Shown here: one piece after another, positions 23,920-32,103 of the stretch
Numbering within the stretch: the stretch's first letter is position 1
Layout of the letters: the number at the start of each line of letters is the position of its first letter
Origin: Bacillota bacterium
GTDB lineage: Bacteria > Bacillota > Clostridia > Oscillospirales > Acutalibacteraceae
Direction of reading: 5' to 3'
Assembly: GCA_023416955.1 (NCBI GenBank)
Contig: JAEZGM010000007.1
Location: forward strand, 47,887 to 111,886
Length of the DNA: 64,000 bases
Translations under genes and position numbers: made by a program
The notes under the pieces: model-generated
Database searches by the model: none
What the model saw: the letters and a program-made list of their open reading frames with translations, nothing else
What the model was told of the DNA's origin: nothing

Positions 23920-25341
23920 TTAACCGATGGAGCCCTCCATTTCCAGCTTAATTAAATTGTTCATTTCCACCGCGTATTCCATCGGCAGTTCTTTAGCAAT
24001 CGGTTCGGCAAAGCCGGTGACGATCATCGCCTTTGCGTCGGTTTCCGAAATACCGCGGCTCATGAGGTAGAAAATCGCTTCGTCGCTGATGCGGCCGATT
24101 TTCGCTTCGTGCCCGATGTCTACGTTGTCGTTCTGAATATCCATCGCAGGGATGGTGTCGGAACGGGAGCGGTCGTCCAGCATCAGGGATTCGCAGGAAA
24201 CGGAGGATTTGCAGTCATGCGCGTTCGGCAGCACGGTGACGGAACTGCGGTAGGTGCAGTTGCCGCCGTCCTTGGAAATGGACTTCGTACTGATATTAGA
24301 ATAAGTGTGCGGCGCTGCGTGCAGAACCTTGGCGCCGGTGTCCAGCGACTGGCCTTTGCCTGCAAAGGTAATGCCAGTAAACTCCATACGCGCGTTTTCA
24401 CCTTTTAAAATACTCATGGGGTAAAGGTAAGACGTATGGGAGCCGAACGAACCGGAAACCCATTCCATTGTCGCGCCCTTTTCCACCAGCGCGCGCTTGG
24501 TGTTAAGGTTATACATGTTTTTGGACCAGTTCTCAATGGTCGAATAACGCAGATGCGCGTTTTCGCCGACATACAATTCCACACAGCCCGCGTGCAGATT
24601 TGCCACATTGTATTTCGGGGCGGAACAGCCTTCAATGAAATGCAGGCTTGCGCCTTTTCCTACGATAATCAGCGTGTGTTCAAACTGGCCGGCACCCGGC
24701 GCGTTCAAACGGAAGTAGGACTGAAGCGGAATTTCCACCTGCACGCCGTCAGGCACATACACAAATGAACCGCCCGACCAGACCGCGCCGTGCAGCGCGA
24801 CAAACTTGTGATCCTCCGGCGGAACAAGCTTCATGAAATGCTCCTTCACCATTGGACCGTAAACCGGATCATGAACGGCGCTTTCCATGTCGGTATAAAT
24901 AACGCCCTGACGGCGGACTTCCTCGCGCACATTGTGGTAAACCACCTCGGAGTCGTACTGCGCGCCCACGCCGGCCAGCGAATTGCGCTCCGCTTCGGGA
25001 ATGCCCAGGCGTTCAAAGGTGTTTTTGATATCGCTTGGCACTTCCGCCCAGTCTTCCCGCATTTCGGTCTTCGGGCGGATATAGGTAATAATGTCCTCCA
25101 TGTGAAGGCCGTCCAGGGATGGCCCCCAGTTCGGAATTTGCAGTTGGTTATAAGTTTCCAGAGATTTTAAACGGAATTCACGCATCCATTCCGGATCGTT
25201 TTTTGCTTTGGAAATCTCTTCAACGATTTCCGGCGTTAATCCCTGTGAAACCTGATAAGCGGCGTCTACCTTGTCTTTGATGTCGTAAACGCTGCGGTCA
25301 ATGTCTTCAACATAGGTCTTTTTGGTGCTGGAAGTTTTCAA
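23920..25341 (-). CDS. sufB: Fe-S cluster assembly protein SufB
   Basis: A 473-residue scaffold protein on which Fe-S clusters are built with SufC and SufD. It has the family motifs DMESAVHDPVYGPMVKEHFMKLVPPEDHKF and WSGGSFVYVPDGV. ISDEAIFYLMSRGISETDAKAMIVTGF follows near the C-terminus. The TTG at 25341 is preferred because GGGAGG is 8 nt upstream. An alternative TTG at 25362, overlapping the sufC stop, would add seven residues. Confidence 0.95.
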   Translation of the reverse strand: MKTSSTKKTYVEDIDRSVYDIKDKVDAAYQVSQGLTPEIVEEISKAKNDPEWMREFRLKSLETYNQLQIPNWGPSLDGLHMEDIITYIRPKTEMREDWAEVPSDIKNTFERLGIPEAERNSLAGVGAQYDSEVVYHNVREEVRRQGVIYTDMESAVHDPVYGPMVKEHFMKLVPPEDHKFVALHGAVWSGGSFVYVPDGVQVEIPLQSYFRLNAPGAGQFEHTLIIVGKGASLHFIEGCSAPKYNVANLHAGCVELYVGENAHLRYSTIENWSKNMYNLNTKRALVEKGATMEWVSGSFGSHTSYLYPMSILKGENARMEFTGITFAGKGQSLDTGAKVLHAAPHTYSNISTKSISKDGGNCTYRSSVTVLPNAHDCKSSVSCESLMLDDRSRSDTIPAMDIQNDNVDIGHEAKIGRISDEAIFYLMSRGISETDAKAMIVTGFAEPIAKELPMEYAVEMNNLIKLEMEGSIG

Positions 25342-25358
25342 TCTGTTTCCCTCCCGTT

Positions 25359-26105
25359 TCAAACCGCAGGGGAAACGGCAAACTGCTGGAAGCCGGTTTC
25401 GTTGATTTGGTCAATCAGGGAACGGTCGCCTGTTTTTACAATTCTGCCGTCCATCAGTACATGGACTTTATCGACCTGCAGGAATTCAAGTATTTTTGTA
25501 TTATGCGTAATAATCAGCAGGGAATTGTCGGGTGTTTTATATTTTTCAACGCCCTGAGAAACGATTTTCACGGCGTCGACGTCAAGCCCGGAATCCGTTT
25601 CATCCAGAATGGCAAGCTTTGGGTTCAGCATCAGCATCTGGAGAATTTCAGATTTCTTTTTTTCGCCGCCGGAAAAGCCGACATTCAGGTAGCGGGAAGC
25701 GTACTCCTCGCTCATGCTCAGCTCGTCCATTTTTTCGCGCATTTCTTTTTTATAGGCAAACAGCTTCACCGGCTGGCCGCTGACTGCAGTTCGCGAGGTG
25801 CGCATAAAGCTTTCCAGCGTGATACCGGGAACTTCCTCCGGATTCTGGAACGACAGGAAAAGCCCCGCCTTCGCGCGTTCATTGACCGGCGCGTTGGTAA
25901 TGTCAACGCCGTCAAAGGAAATGGAGCCGCTGTCAACCAGATACTGGGGGTGTCCCATTACGGTATTTACCAGCGTGGATTTACCCGCACCGTTTGGCCC
26001 TAACAAAACATGAACCTCTCCCTTTTGAATGGAAAGGTTAAGCCCCTTTAAAATTACATTATCGTCAACGCGAACCTGTAAGTCTTTAATTTCCAACAGT
26101 TGCAC
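25359..26105 (-). CDS. sufC: Fe-S cluster assembly ATPase SufC
   Basis: An ABC-type ATPase of about 248 aa that powers SufBD. It has Walker A GPNGAGKST, the signature FSGGEKKKSEI, and Walker B LAILDETDSGLD. It is the first gene of the suf operon. The start is ambiguous between GTG codons at 26117 and 26105. The second is used because GGAG is better spaced and the family N-terminus (LLEIKDLQV) aligns there. A near-consensus promoter lies 65 nt upstream. Confidence 0.95.
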   Translation of the reverse strand: MQLLEIKDLQVRVDDNVILKGLNLSIQKGEVHVLLGPNGAGKSTLVNTVMGHPQYLVDSGSISFDGVDITNAPVNERAKAGLFLSFQNPEEVPGITLESFMRTSRTAVSGQPVKLFAYKKEMREKMDELSMSEEYASRYLNVGFSGGEKKKSEILQMLMLNPKLAILDETDSGLDVDAVKIVSQGVEKYKTPDNSLLIITHNTKILEFLQVDKVHVLMDGRIVKTGDRSLIDQINETGFQQFAVSPAV

Positions 26106-26169
26106 GACAATTTTCACTCCTTATTCTTACGATCTCATATCAATCTATACTAATTTTGTAGACATTTAT

Positions 26170-26198
26170 ATTATAAGCGCTTGTGTTGTTTTTTTCAA
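26170..26198 (-). promoter_or_regulatory. Promoter of the suf operon
   Basis: The minus strand has TTGAAA (26193-26198), a 17-nt spacer and TATAAT (26170-26175). No IscR/SufR gene is nearby and no known Fe-S regulator site is recognised. Confidence 0.8.
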
Positions 26199-26249
26199 GT
26201 TGCAGAAAGGGTATTTTTGCGTGAATATTGCATAGTTTTGTGCAAAAAT

Positions 26250-26603
26250 GCAAAAAGATTACTGGGTAGAAAATGGTAACGTATGATTTCACGAGGAATA
26301 GGCTCATTTTGGCTTGCGGGTTAGCATGTTCTGACTGAGCGGACTGCCGCGAAAGAAGATGTTAAAATTAGATAGCTGTGTCCACTCCCAATTTTGAGAT
26401 TATTATGTGTTCAATTATGCGTGAAATGTACGCAAGCGATGGAATGTGGAAAGAACGGATGAAAATATTCGCAGAATGAAAAATTTCCTGCGGGTCATCA
26501 TCAGACCTACAGGCGATTTTCAGGCAAGTTTGTAATTTCGTTCGTGGCGCTGGCTCGCTTGCCGGGTTCATATATGAATCCGTTGTACAGCGGCACTGCC
26601 CGA
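26250..26603. other. Non-coding stretch with a degenerate mosaic repeat
   Basis: No convincing gene. The right half carries a worn copy of the mosaic terminator repeat: GCGGGTC-ATCATCAGACC (about 26492-26511), then GCCGGGTTCATATATG (about 26559-26574). A GTTGTACAGC stretch follows, matching the GTTG(T/C)GCAACAGC-type tail seen at 41570-41592. It lies at the 3' end of the HD gene, as do other copies. Confidence 0.5.
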
Positions 26604-27122
26604 TTAAGGTTTGTGCATTTTTTTAAGGGAACAGACCAATGCGGGATCAACCGAAATATATTTCGGATAAATGCGCAATGTTTCAATGACCGAGCAGAAT
26701 TTGTCCGAACAGGACACGATCAGCGTTTCTTTATATTTTGGAAACGCGACTGTAAGCGGCCACATGTGTTTTACAATGATGTCGCGCTCGAGGTCGCTGA
26801 GAGGGAAGCGCTGCTCCGCGTTTCTTAAAGCAATTTTTGGGTGGGAAAACGCATGGAGACCCTCCTGACTGTCGCTTGCGCAGTGCCAGTCGTAAAGAAA
26901 AAAGTCATGCAGCATCGCGCCGCGGATCAGGCTGCGCGTATCCACATGCAAACGCAGCTTCCGGCTGATAAGATAGCTGTAATAAGCCACGGACAGGCTG
27001 TGCTCTAAACAGGAAATATCCGCGTGCTGAATATAACTTCTCATCTGCTGTACATCTGCTGATTGCAGCAAATCCGCAATACACTCCTGAAAATAAATTT
27101 CATCTTTTTTTGTCAGCGCCAT
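26604..27122 (-). CDS. HD domain-containing hydrolase
   Basis: A 172-residue HD-superfamily protein. His in CLEHSLSVAYYSYLISRKL, then GAMLHDFFLYDW (the HD pair) and a late Asp in SCSDKFCSVIE complete the H...HD...D pattern of metal-dependent phosphohydrolases. The ATG at 27122 is preferred to an upstream ATG at 27155 because AAAGGGGA lies just before it. A single-gene unit. The substrate is unknown; the family includes nucleotide phosphohydrolases. Confidence 0.8.
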   Translation of the reverse strand: MALTKKDEIYFQECIADLLQSADVQQMRSYIQHADISCLEHSLSVAYYSYLISRKLRLHVDTRSLIRGAMLHDFFLYDWHCASDSQEGLHAFSHPKIALRNAEQRFPLSDLERDIIVKHMWPLTVAFPKYKETLIVSCSDKFCSVIETLRIYPKYISVDPALVCSLKKMHKP

Positions 27123-27258
27123 GACGAGTCCCCTTTTTAAGATGCCGAAATTCATTCAAACACCAGAATAAATTCATACTAGTCTGTTTATGTTAAGAAA
27201 ACAAGTCATAAGTGTGAATAATACTAAGTGTTTCATTAAAATGCAGACGGAAGCAAGA

Positions 27259-27295
27259 TGGGCCTCCCTCCGCTTACAGCGAGAAGGAAGGCCCA
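27259..27295 (-). terminator. Hairpin after the amino-acid ABC operon
   Basis: TGGGCCT / AGGCCCA arms with a further CCTCCGCT/AGCGAGAAGG segment lie 36 nt after the last ABC gene on the minus strand. The T-run is weak, so termination efficiency is uncertain. Confidence 0.5.
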
Positions 27296-27330
27296 TGAAA
27301 ATATTCTATTGAATGTTAGTATGAAATCAG

Positions 27331-28095
27331 CTATTCTTCGTTGAATCGGGAAAGAAACGCACGAGTTCGCTCGTTCTGTGTACGGTCGAATACTTCTTCC
27401 GGCGATCCCTGTTCCACAATAGCACCTTTATCCATAAATACAACGTAATCTGCCACATCACGCGCGAATTTCATTTCATGGGTTACGACGACCATTGTCA
27501 TGTGTTCAGATGCCAGCTGGCGGATGACCTTCAGAATCTCGCCTGTCAGCTCCGGGTCAAGTGCGCTTGTCGGTTCGTCAAAAAACAAAATGTCGGGATT
27601 CATAGCGAGAGCGCGCGCAATGGAAACACGCTGCTGCTGACCGCCGGAAAGCTCGCACGGGTAAGAGTTTGCCTTGTCGGAAAGCCCCATTTTATTCAGC
27701 AGGCCATGAGCGAGATCTTCCGCTTCACCCTTTGATTTATGCAATACCCGGACAGACGCCTCTGTAATGTTTTGCAGTACGGAGAAATGGGGAAAAAGGT
27801 TGAAATTCTGAAATACCAGTCCAATGTGCAGTCCGATCCGATTGCAAACAGCCCTGTCCGCGTAAGCCGCCCTGGCGTTTGCGTCCGTGTGAACCAGCGT
27901 TTCGCCGCAAATGGTAATTTCACCGGAATCAATGGTTTCCAGCTGTGAAGCGCAGCGGAGAAAAGTGCTTTTCCCCGAGCCGGACGGGCCGATAATTGCC
28001 AGAACCTGCCCCTGATTGACGGTAATTGAAATATCGTTCAGCACCTTGGTGCCGCCGAAGCTCTTTTGTAAATTTGTTGCACTGAAAATCTGCAT
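27331..28095 (-). CDS. Amino-acid ABC transporter ATP-binding protein
   Basis: A 254-residue ATPase of the polar amino-acid (GlnQ/HisP) class. Walker A is GPSGSGKSTFLRC, the signature is ELSGGQQQRVSIARAL, Walker B is ILFFDEPTSALDPEL, and the switch is VVVTHEMKFA. Last gene of a leftward three-gene operon, 21 nt after the permease gene. The transported amino acid cannot be fixed from sequence. Confidence 0.93.
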   Translation of the reverse strand: MQIFSATNLQKSFGGTKVLNDISITVNQGQVLAIIGPSGSGKSTFLRCASQLETIDSGEITICGETLVHTDANARAAYADRAVCNRIGLHIGLVFQNFNLFPHFSVLQNITEASVRVLHKSKGEAEDLAHGLLNKMGLSDKANSYPCELSGGQQQRVSIARALAMNPDILFFDEPTSALDPELTGEILKVIRQLASEHMTMVVVTHEMKFARDVADYVVFMDKGAIVEQGSPEEVFDRTQNERTRAFLSRFNEE

Positions 28096-28116
28096 GGTAA
28101 ACCTCCCGAATCCTTC

Positions 28117-28758
28117 TTATTGGTAATAACTCAGCCGCTTTTCCGCAACGGTAAAGCAGTGGGTAACAATGGCGTTCATGGCAAGGTAGAAAACGGCGGC
28201 GACGGCGAACGGCGTCATGCTGACCGCGGAAGCAACCCAGTTGGAGGTAACTTTTAATAATTCCACTACGCCGATTACCTGTGCCAGAGAGGTGTCCTTT
28301 ACCAGTGTGATGAATTCGTTTCCCATCGGGGGAATAATGCGTTTGATTACCTGAGGCAGAACGATGCGGAAAAAGGTCTGGCCTTTGGTGAAGCCCAGCA
28401 CCTTGGCGGCTTCACGCTGCCCTCGCGGAATGCTTTCAATCCCGCCGCGAAAGATTTCGGCGAAATAGGCGGCATAGTTCAGCACAAACGCAACCTCGGC
28501 GGAAAGAACGCGCTCAAACTGAATGCCGAAAATCGGCTTTATGCCGTAGAAAATAAAGAGCAGCTGCAGCATCAGCGGTGTGCCGCGCATGATTAAAATA
28601 TAAAACCGGATCGGCAGGTTGATGATTTTCCTTTTCGACATACGCCCGAGCGCCACCAAAACGCCGAGCGGCAACGAAAACACCAGCGTGATAAAGAAAA
28701 TGCGGAGCGACATCAACGTTGCTTCCAGCATTTGGGACAGCAAAACCTGATAATTCAC
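28117..28758 (-). CDS. Amino-acid ABC transporter permease
   Basis: A 213-residue integral membrane protein of the HisM/GlnP class with about five hydrophobic helices. The cytoplasmic coupling loop is GIESIPRGQREAAKVLGFTKGQTFFRIVLPQ, the EAA motif of this family. It lies between the binding protein and the ATPase genes; two copies probably form a homodimeric pore since only one permease is encoded. Confidence 0.93.
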   Translation of the reverse strand: MNYQVLLSQMLEATLMSLRIFFITLVFSLPLGVLVALGRMSKRKIINLPIRFYILIMRGTPLMLQLLFIFYGIKPIFGIQFERVLSAEVAFVLNYAAYFAEIFRGGIESIPRGQREAAKVLGFTKGQTFFRIVLPQVIKRIIPPMGNEFITLVKDTSLAQVIGVVELLKVTSNWVASAVSMTPFAVAAVFYLAMNAIVTHCFTVAEKRLSYYQ

Positions 28759-28806
28759 GAACGAACAGACCTCCTATATACAGCGAATCCGCAAAGCAGC
28801 CTGAAT

Positions 28807-29670
28807 TTATTTTCCGATTGTGGTGACGTCTTCACTGAACCATTTGGCTGAAATTTTCGCGAGTGTACCGTCCTTTGCCATATCCGCCAGTGTGGCGTCG
28901 ATCTTGTCTTTCAGCGCGGTGTCCGCCTTGCGGAAGCCGACTACATAATCTTCCGTGGCAAGAGAGGAATCCTTTCCGCCCGCTTCCTGCAGCACTTTGT
29001 AAGCACCGGGATTATTGGTAAGGTAGTAGCGTGCCACCACTTCATCAATGGCGATTGCGTCTATGGTGCCGTTCTGCAGTTCCAGTACCGCTTTCGAGTA
29101 ATCGTCAATCTGTACGACGGATTTCAGCGTCTTTTTAAAATCCGCGTTATCATTCAGTGCAGATTCCGCGGAAGAGTCACTCTGAACGCCGATCGTTTTT
29201 CCGGACAGACTGGAAAGTCCTTTGTAATCCGAATCCGATTTCACAAGAATGATCTGATTGTTTTTCATGTAGGGAACGCTCAGCGTAAATTCTTTTTCGC
29301 GCTCGGCGGTCTTGCTGAACCCATTCCACAGGCAGTCAATGTTGCCGTTGTTCAGCTCGGCGGTTTTGCTGTCCCAGTCGATCGGCTGGGTTTTCAGCGT
29401 GATGTTGAGCCGCTTGCAGGCTTCTTTTGCAACGTCAATGTCGAAGCCGACCAACTCGCCGGTTTTTGTATCGACAAAGCCCATCGGCGGGAATGAATCG
29501 TCAAGACCCAAAATCAGTGTGCCGGCCTTCTGGACTTTGTCCCAGGACCCATCGGCTGCTGCAGCGCTTGCTTCGGAAGGAGCAGCGGGGGAAGCTTTCT
29601 GCACCAATCCGCAGGCGGAAAGCGATACGGCAAAAACGGCTGCCATGAAAAGGCTGATAATTTTCTTCAT
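28807..29670 (-). CDS. Amino-acid ABC transporter substrate-binding lipoprotein
   Basis: A 287-residue SBP_bac_3 family protein. The lipoprotein signal is KKIISLFMAAVFAVSLSAC, followed by an Ala/Ser-rich linker and the binding fold starting GTLILGLDDSFPPMGF with the classic GFDIDVAKE. The ATG at 29670 is preferred over a GTG 18 nt upstream because it gives the standard signal peptide. First gene of the operon. The ligand is a polar amino acid or cystine-type compound, not resolvable here. Confidence 0.92.
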   Translation of the reverse strand: MKKIISLFMAAVFAVSLSACGLVQKASPAAPSEASAAAADGSWDKVQKAGTLILGLDDSFPPMGFVDTKTGELVGFDIDVAKEACKRLNITLKTQPIDWDSKTAELNNGNIDCLWNGFSKTAEREKEFTLSVPYMKNNQIILVKSDSDYKGLSSLSGKTIGVQSDSSAESALNDNADFKKTLKSVVQIDDYSKAVLELQNGTIDAIAIDEVVARYYLTNNPGAYKVLQEAGGKDSSLATEDYVVGFRKADTALKDKIDATLADMAKDGTLAKISAKWFSEDVTTIGK

Positions 29671-29744
29671 ATTATTATGTACCCTCACTCATCTGTTTTA
29701 ATTTATGATATTATATTACCCTATTAGCGCGATAAAGTAAAGAG

Positions 29745-29992
29745 ACAACTCTCAATTTTGTATTTATCTTTGATAGGGCTTGTTTGTAAAATGGTGAGGA
29801 TTGTACGAACTACAAAAATATCGGCATTAAACGATGCAATCAAGCAGACACATTTTGAGTTTGGATTTTACAAAGAAGATCTATGATAAATATAAAACCG
29901 TAACTTTTCTGGCCTGGTTGACATATTGATTCATTGTGCAACAGCTCCTTACGGCTTCGTATATTTATTGGCTGTGCAGCAGCACATTCCTC
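29745..29992. repeat. Mosaic repeat split by a second repeat (nested)
   Basis: ATTTTGTATTTATCTTT (from about 29756) and GATAAATATAAAAC (about 29884-29897) are the two halves of the inverted core seen unbroken at 3873-3905. Between them lies a segment that starts AGGGCTTGTTTGTAAAAT (29765) and ends with the degenerate GATTTTACAAAGAAGATC. This looks like the GGGCTTGTTTGTAAAA element inserted into the core. The mosaic continues with TTTTCTGGCCTGGTTGACAT and ATTCATTGTGCAACAGC. No gene is present. Confidence 0.65.
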
Positions 29993-30075
29993 TTCGCTTT
30001 TCAAGTGAATTGCGCTTGCAGTTTAGCCGGCGGCAGAGTATGATAAAATATGACATTAAAAAGGAGTGAATTAAT

Positions 30076-31038
30076 TTGAAACCTTTTAAATTGAATGCAC
30101 CTTGTAAAGATTATATCTGGGGCGGCACAAAGCTCAGAACAGAGTTTCACCAGCAGAGTGACGCACAGAAAATAGCGGAGAGCTGGATGCTTTCCTGCCA
30201 TCCCGACGGACTTTCCGTCATAGCGGGCGGGGAATACGACGGGCTTACCTTAAAAGAATGGATTGAGCGCGTCGGTAAAGAGCAGCTTGGTTCCGACTGC
30301 AAGGCGTTTGAATATTTTCCGATTCTGGTAAAGCTGATTGACGCACAGGACAGACTGTCCATTCAGGTACACCCCAACAACGCTTACGCACTGGAGCACG
30401 AAGGGGAATACGGTAAAACTGAAATGTGGTATGTAGTGGACTGCGAGCCCGGCGCAAGCCTTTACTATGGTTTTCAACATAAAATCAGTAAAGATGAGTT
30501 TAAGGAGCGGATCAACAATAATACGCTGACTGAGGTTCTGAACCAGGCACCTGTTCACCCCGGTGATGTATTTTTTATTGAATCGGGTACACTGCACGCC
30601 ATCGGTGCCGGAATTCTGGTTGCCGAAATTCAGCAGAACTCCAATACAACTTACCGTATTTCGGATTACGGCAGACTTGGCGCCGACGGAAAGCCGCGCG
30701 CACTGCATGTGGACAAAGCACTGGATGTGACCAGACTTGAACCCCCAACACGTGCCGCAAAGCCGCAGGGCGAACCGGAGAAAATGGACGGTTATACGCG
30801 CACGCTCCTTTCATCCTGTGATTACTTTACCGTTTACCGTATGGAGCTTTCAAAGCATGCTGCCGGCGACGCCGATTCCGCAAGCTTCCACTCCATACTC
30901 TGCATTGCGGGCGAGGGAGAACTGATATACGGTGAAAATTCCATGCCGTTTACCAAGGGCGACAGCATTTTTATTCCCGCGGGCATGGGAAGCTACCGTG
31001 TGGAAGGAAAATGTGAATATCTGCTGACTACCGTCTAA
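30076..31038 (+). CDS. manA: Mannose-6-phosphate isomerase, class I
   Basis: A 320-residue zinc cupin interconverting mannose-6-P and fructose-6-P. It begins LNAPCKDYIWGGTKL. The metal site is in LSIQVHPNNAYALEHEGEYGKTEMW, followed by HAIGAGILVAEIQQNSNTTYRISDYGR. Length matches the short Firmicute type. The start is TTG preceded by AAAGGAG; the upstream GTG is followed by a stop. A single-gene unit ahead of the pst operon. Confidence 0.94.
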   Translation: MKPFKLNAPCKDYIWGGTKLRTEFHQQSDAQKIAESWMLSCHPDGLSVIAGGEYDGLTLKEWIERVGKEQLGSDCKAFEYFPILVKLIDAQDRLSIQVHPNNAYALEHEGEYGKTEMWYVVDCEPGASLYYGFQHKISKDEFKERINNNTLTEVLNQAPVHPGDVFFIESGTLHAIGAGILVAEIQQNSNTTYRISDYGRLGADGKPRALHVDKALDVTRLEPPTRAAKPQGEPEKMDGYTRTLLSSCDYFTVYRMELSKHAAGDADSASFHSILCIAGEGELIYGENSMPFTKGDSIFIPAGMGSYRVEGKCEYLLTTV

Positions 31039-31141
31039 CTCTTGATCGTTAATCAGTAAATTATATATTATATGTATTTTATATCTAAATATTTAAAAAA
31101 CGCATTCTGAATATTTTATTTAAGTTCAATCTAAACTAAGC

Positions 31142-31173
31142 TTAACATAGAATTAACATTGGTCCTCTATAAT
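31142..31173 (+). promoter_or_regulatory. Pho-box promoter of the pst operon
   Basis: Two TTAACA repeats (31142-31147 and 31153-31158) are spaced 11 bp apart, matching the TT(A/T)ACA direct repeats bound by PhoP in Firmicutes. They lie 10-20 bp upstream of a consensus -10 TATAAT (31168-31173). There is no good -35 box, as expected for an activated promoter. The cognate regulator pair is encoded at the end of the operon. Confidence 0.8.
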
Positions 31174-31224
31174 AACGTTGTACAAAAAATAAGTAATTCT
31201 AAGTATTACAGGAGGATTATCAGA

Positions 31225-32103
31225 ATGCGTAAAATGATTTCAACAATTCTTTCTGCGGCACTTTTATTTTCCACATTGGCTTTTGCAGGGTGCAGCTCGG
31301 AAATTGAAGGAACCACATCAACGGCTCCTTCTTCCGGCGCACAGGCTTCTTCCGAAGCAGCGGCCACCAATCTGAGCGGAAAGCTGACACTGAACGGATC
31401 TACCTCCATGGCGAAAGTATGCCAGGCACTCGGCGAAGCCTTTATGGCAAAATATCCGGGCGTTACCGTTGAAAAGAGCGGTACGGGTTCCGGAGACGCT
31501 GCTAAGGCGGTCAGCGCGGGTACGGCTTTGGTCGGCGATTTGTCCAGAAATATGAAGGACGAGGAAAAGCCGAATGATTACGAGATTGTACAGATTGCCA
31601 TTGACGGTATCGCGATTGCGGTCAACAAGAACAATGCTGTATCAAACCTTACCAGCGATCAGATTTCAAAAATTTTTACCGGTGAAATTACAAACTGGAA
31701 AGATGTGGGCGGTGCGGATCAGAAAATTACGGTATTGGGCAGAGAAGCTGCAAGCGGTACCCGCGACGGCTTCGAATCCATTTTTAAAGTATCGAAGAAG
31801 ACCAAGTACGCGGCGGAACTTTCTTCCACCGGCGAAGTTGTTACGAAGGTCAGCAGCGACCCCAGCGCAATCGGCTATGTATCCCTTGATTCCGTCAACG
31901 ACACCATTAAGGCGGTCGAAATCGACGGCGTGAAGGCTACTGAAGAAAATATCGTAAATAAATCTTATAAAGCGCAAAGACCGTTTATTGAAATTTATAA
32001 AAAAGGCACTGACAGTGACCTTGTAAAAGCGTGGTTTGAGTTCATCAAATCCGACGAGGGTCAGGCCGTGATCAAAAAGGCAGGACTGGTAACTGTAAAA
32101 TGA
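31225..32103 (+). CDS. pstS: Phosphate ABC transporter substrate-binding lipoprotein
   Basis: A 292-residue binding protein. The lipoprotein signal ends LAFAGC (Cys 23). GSTSMAKVCQALGEAFMAKYPGV and EKSGTGSGDAAKAVSAGTA form the phosphate loops, and VLGREAASGTRDGFES follows. The ATG at 31225 follows GGAGG, and an in-frame upstream ATG is in the leader. First gene of pstSCAB-phoU-phoPR. Confidence 0.95.
   Translation: MRKMISTILSAALLFSTLAFAGCSSEIEGTTSTAPSSGAQASSEAAATNLSGKLTLNGSTSMAKVCQALGEAFMAKYPGVTVEKSGTGSGDAAKAVSAGTALVGDLSRNMKDEEKPNDYEIVQIAIDGIAIAVNKNNAVSNLTSDQISKIFTGEITNWKDVGGADQKITVLGREAASGTRDGFESIFKVSKKTKYAAELSSTGEVVTKVSSDPSAIGYVSLDSVNDTIKAVEIDGVKATEENIVNKSYKAQRPFIEIYKKGTDSDLVKAWFEFIKSDEGQAVIKKAGLVTVK

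Noticed and set aside
26250..26603. A structured RNA such as 6S in the suf-HD gap
   Set aside because: No overall long-hairpin architecture is visible; part of it is a worn copy of the mosaic repeat.
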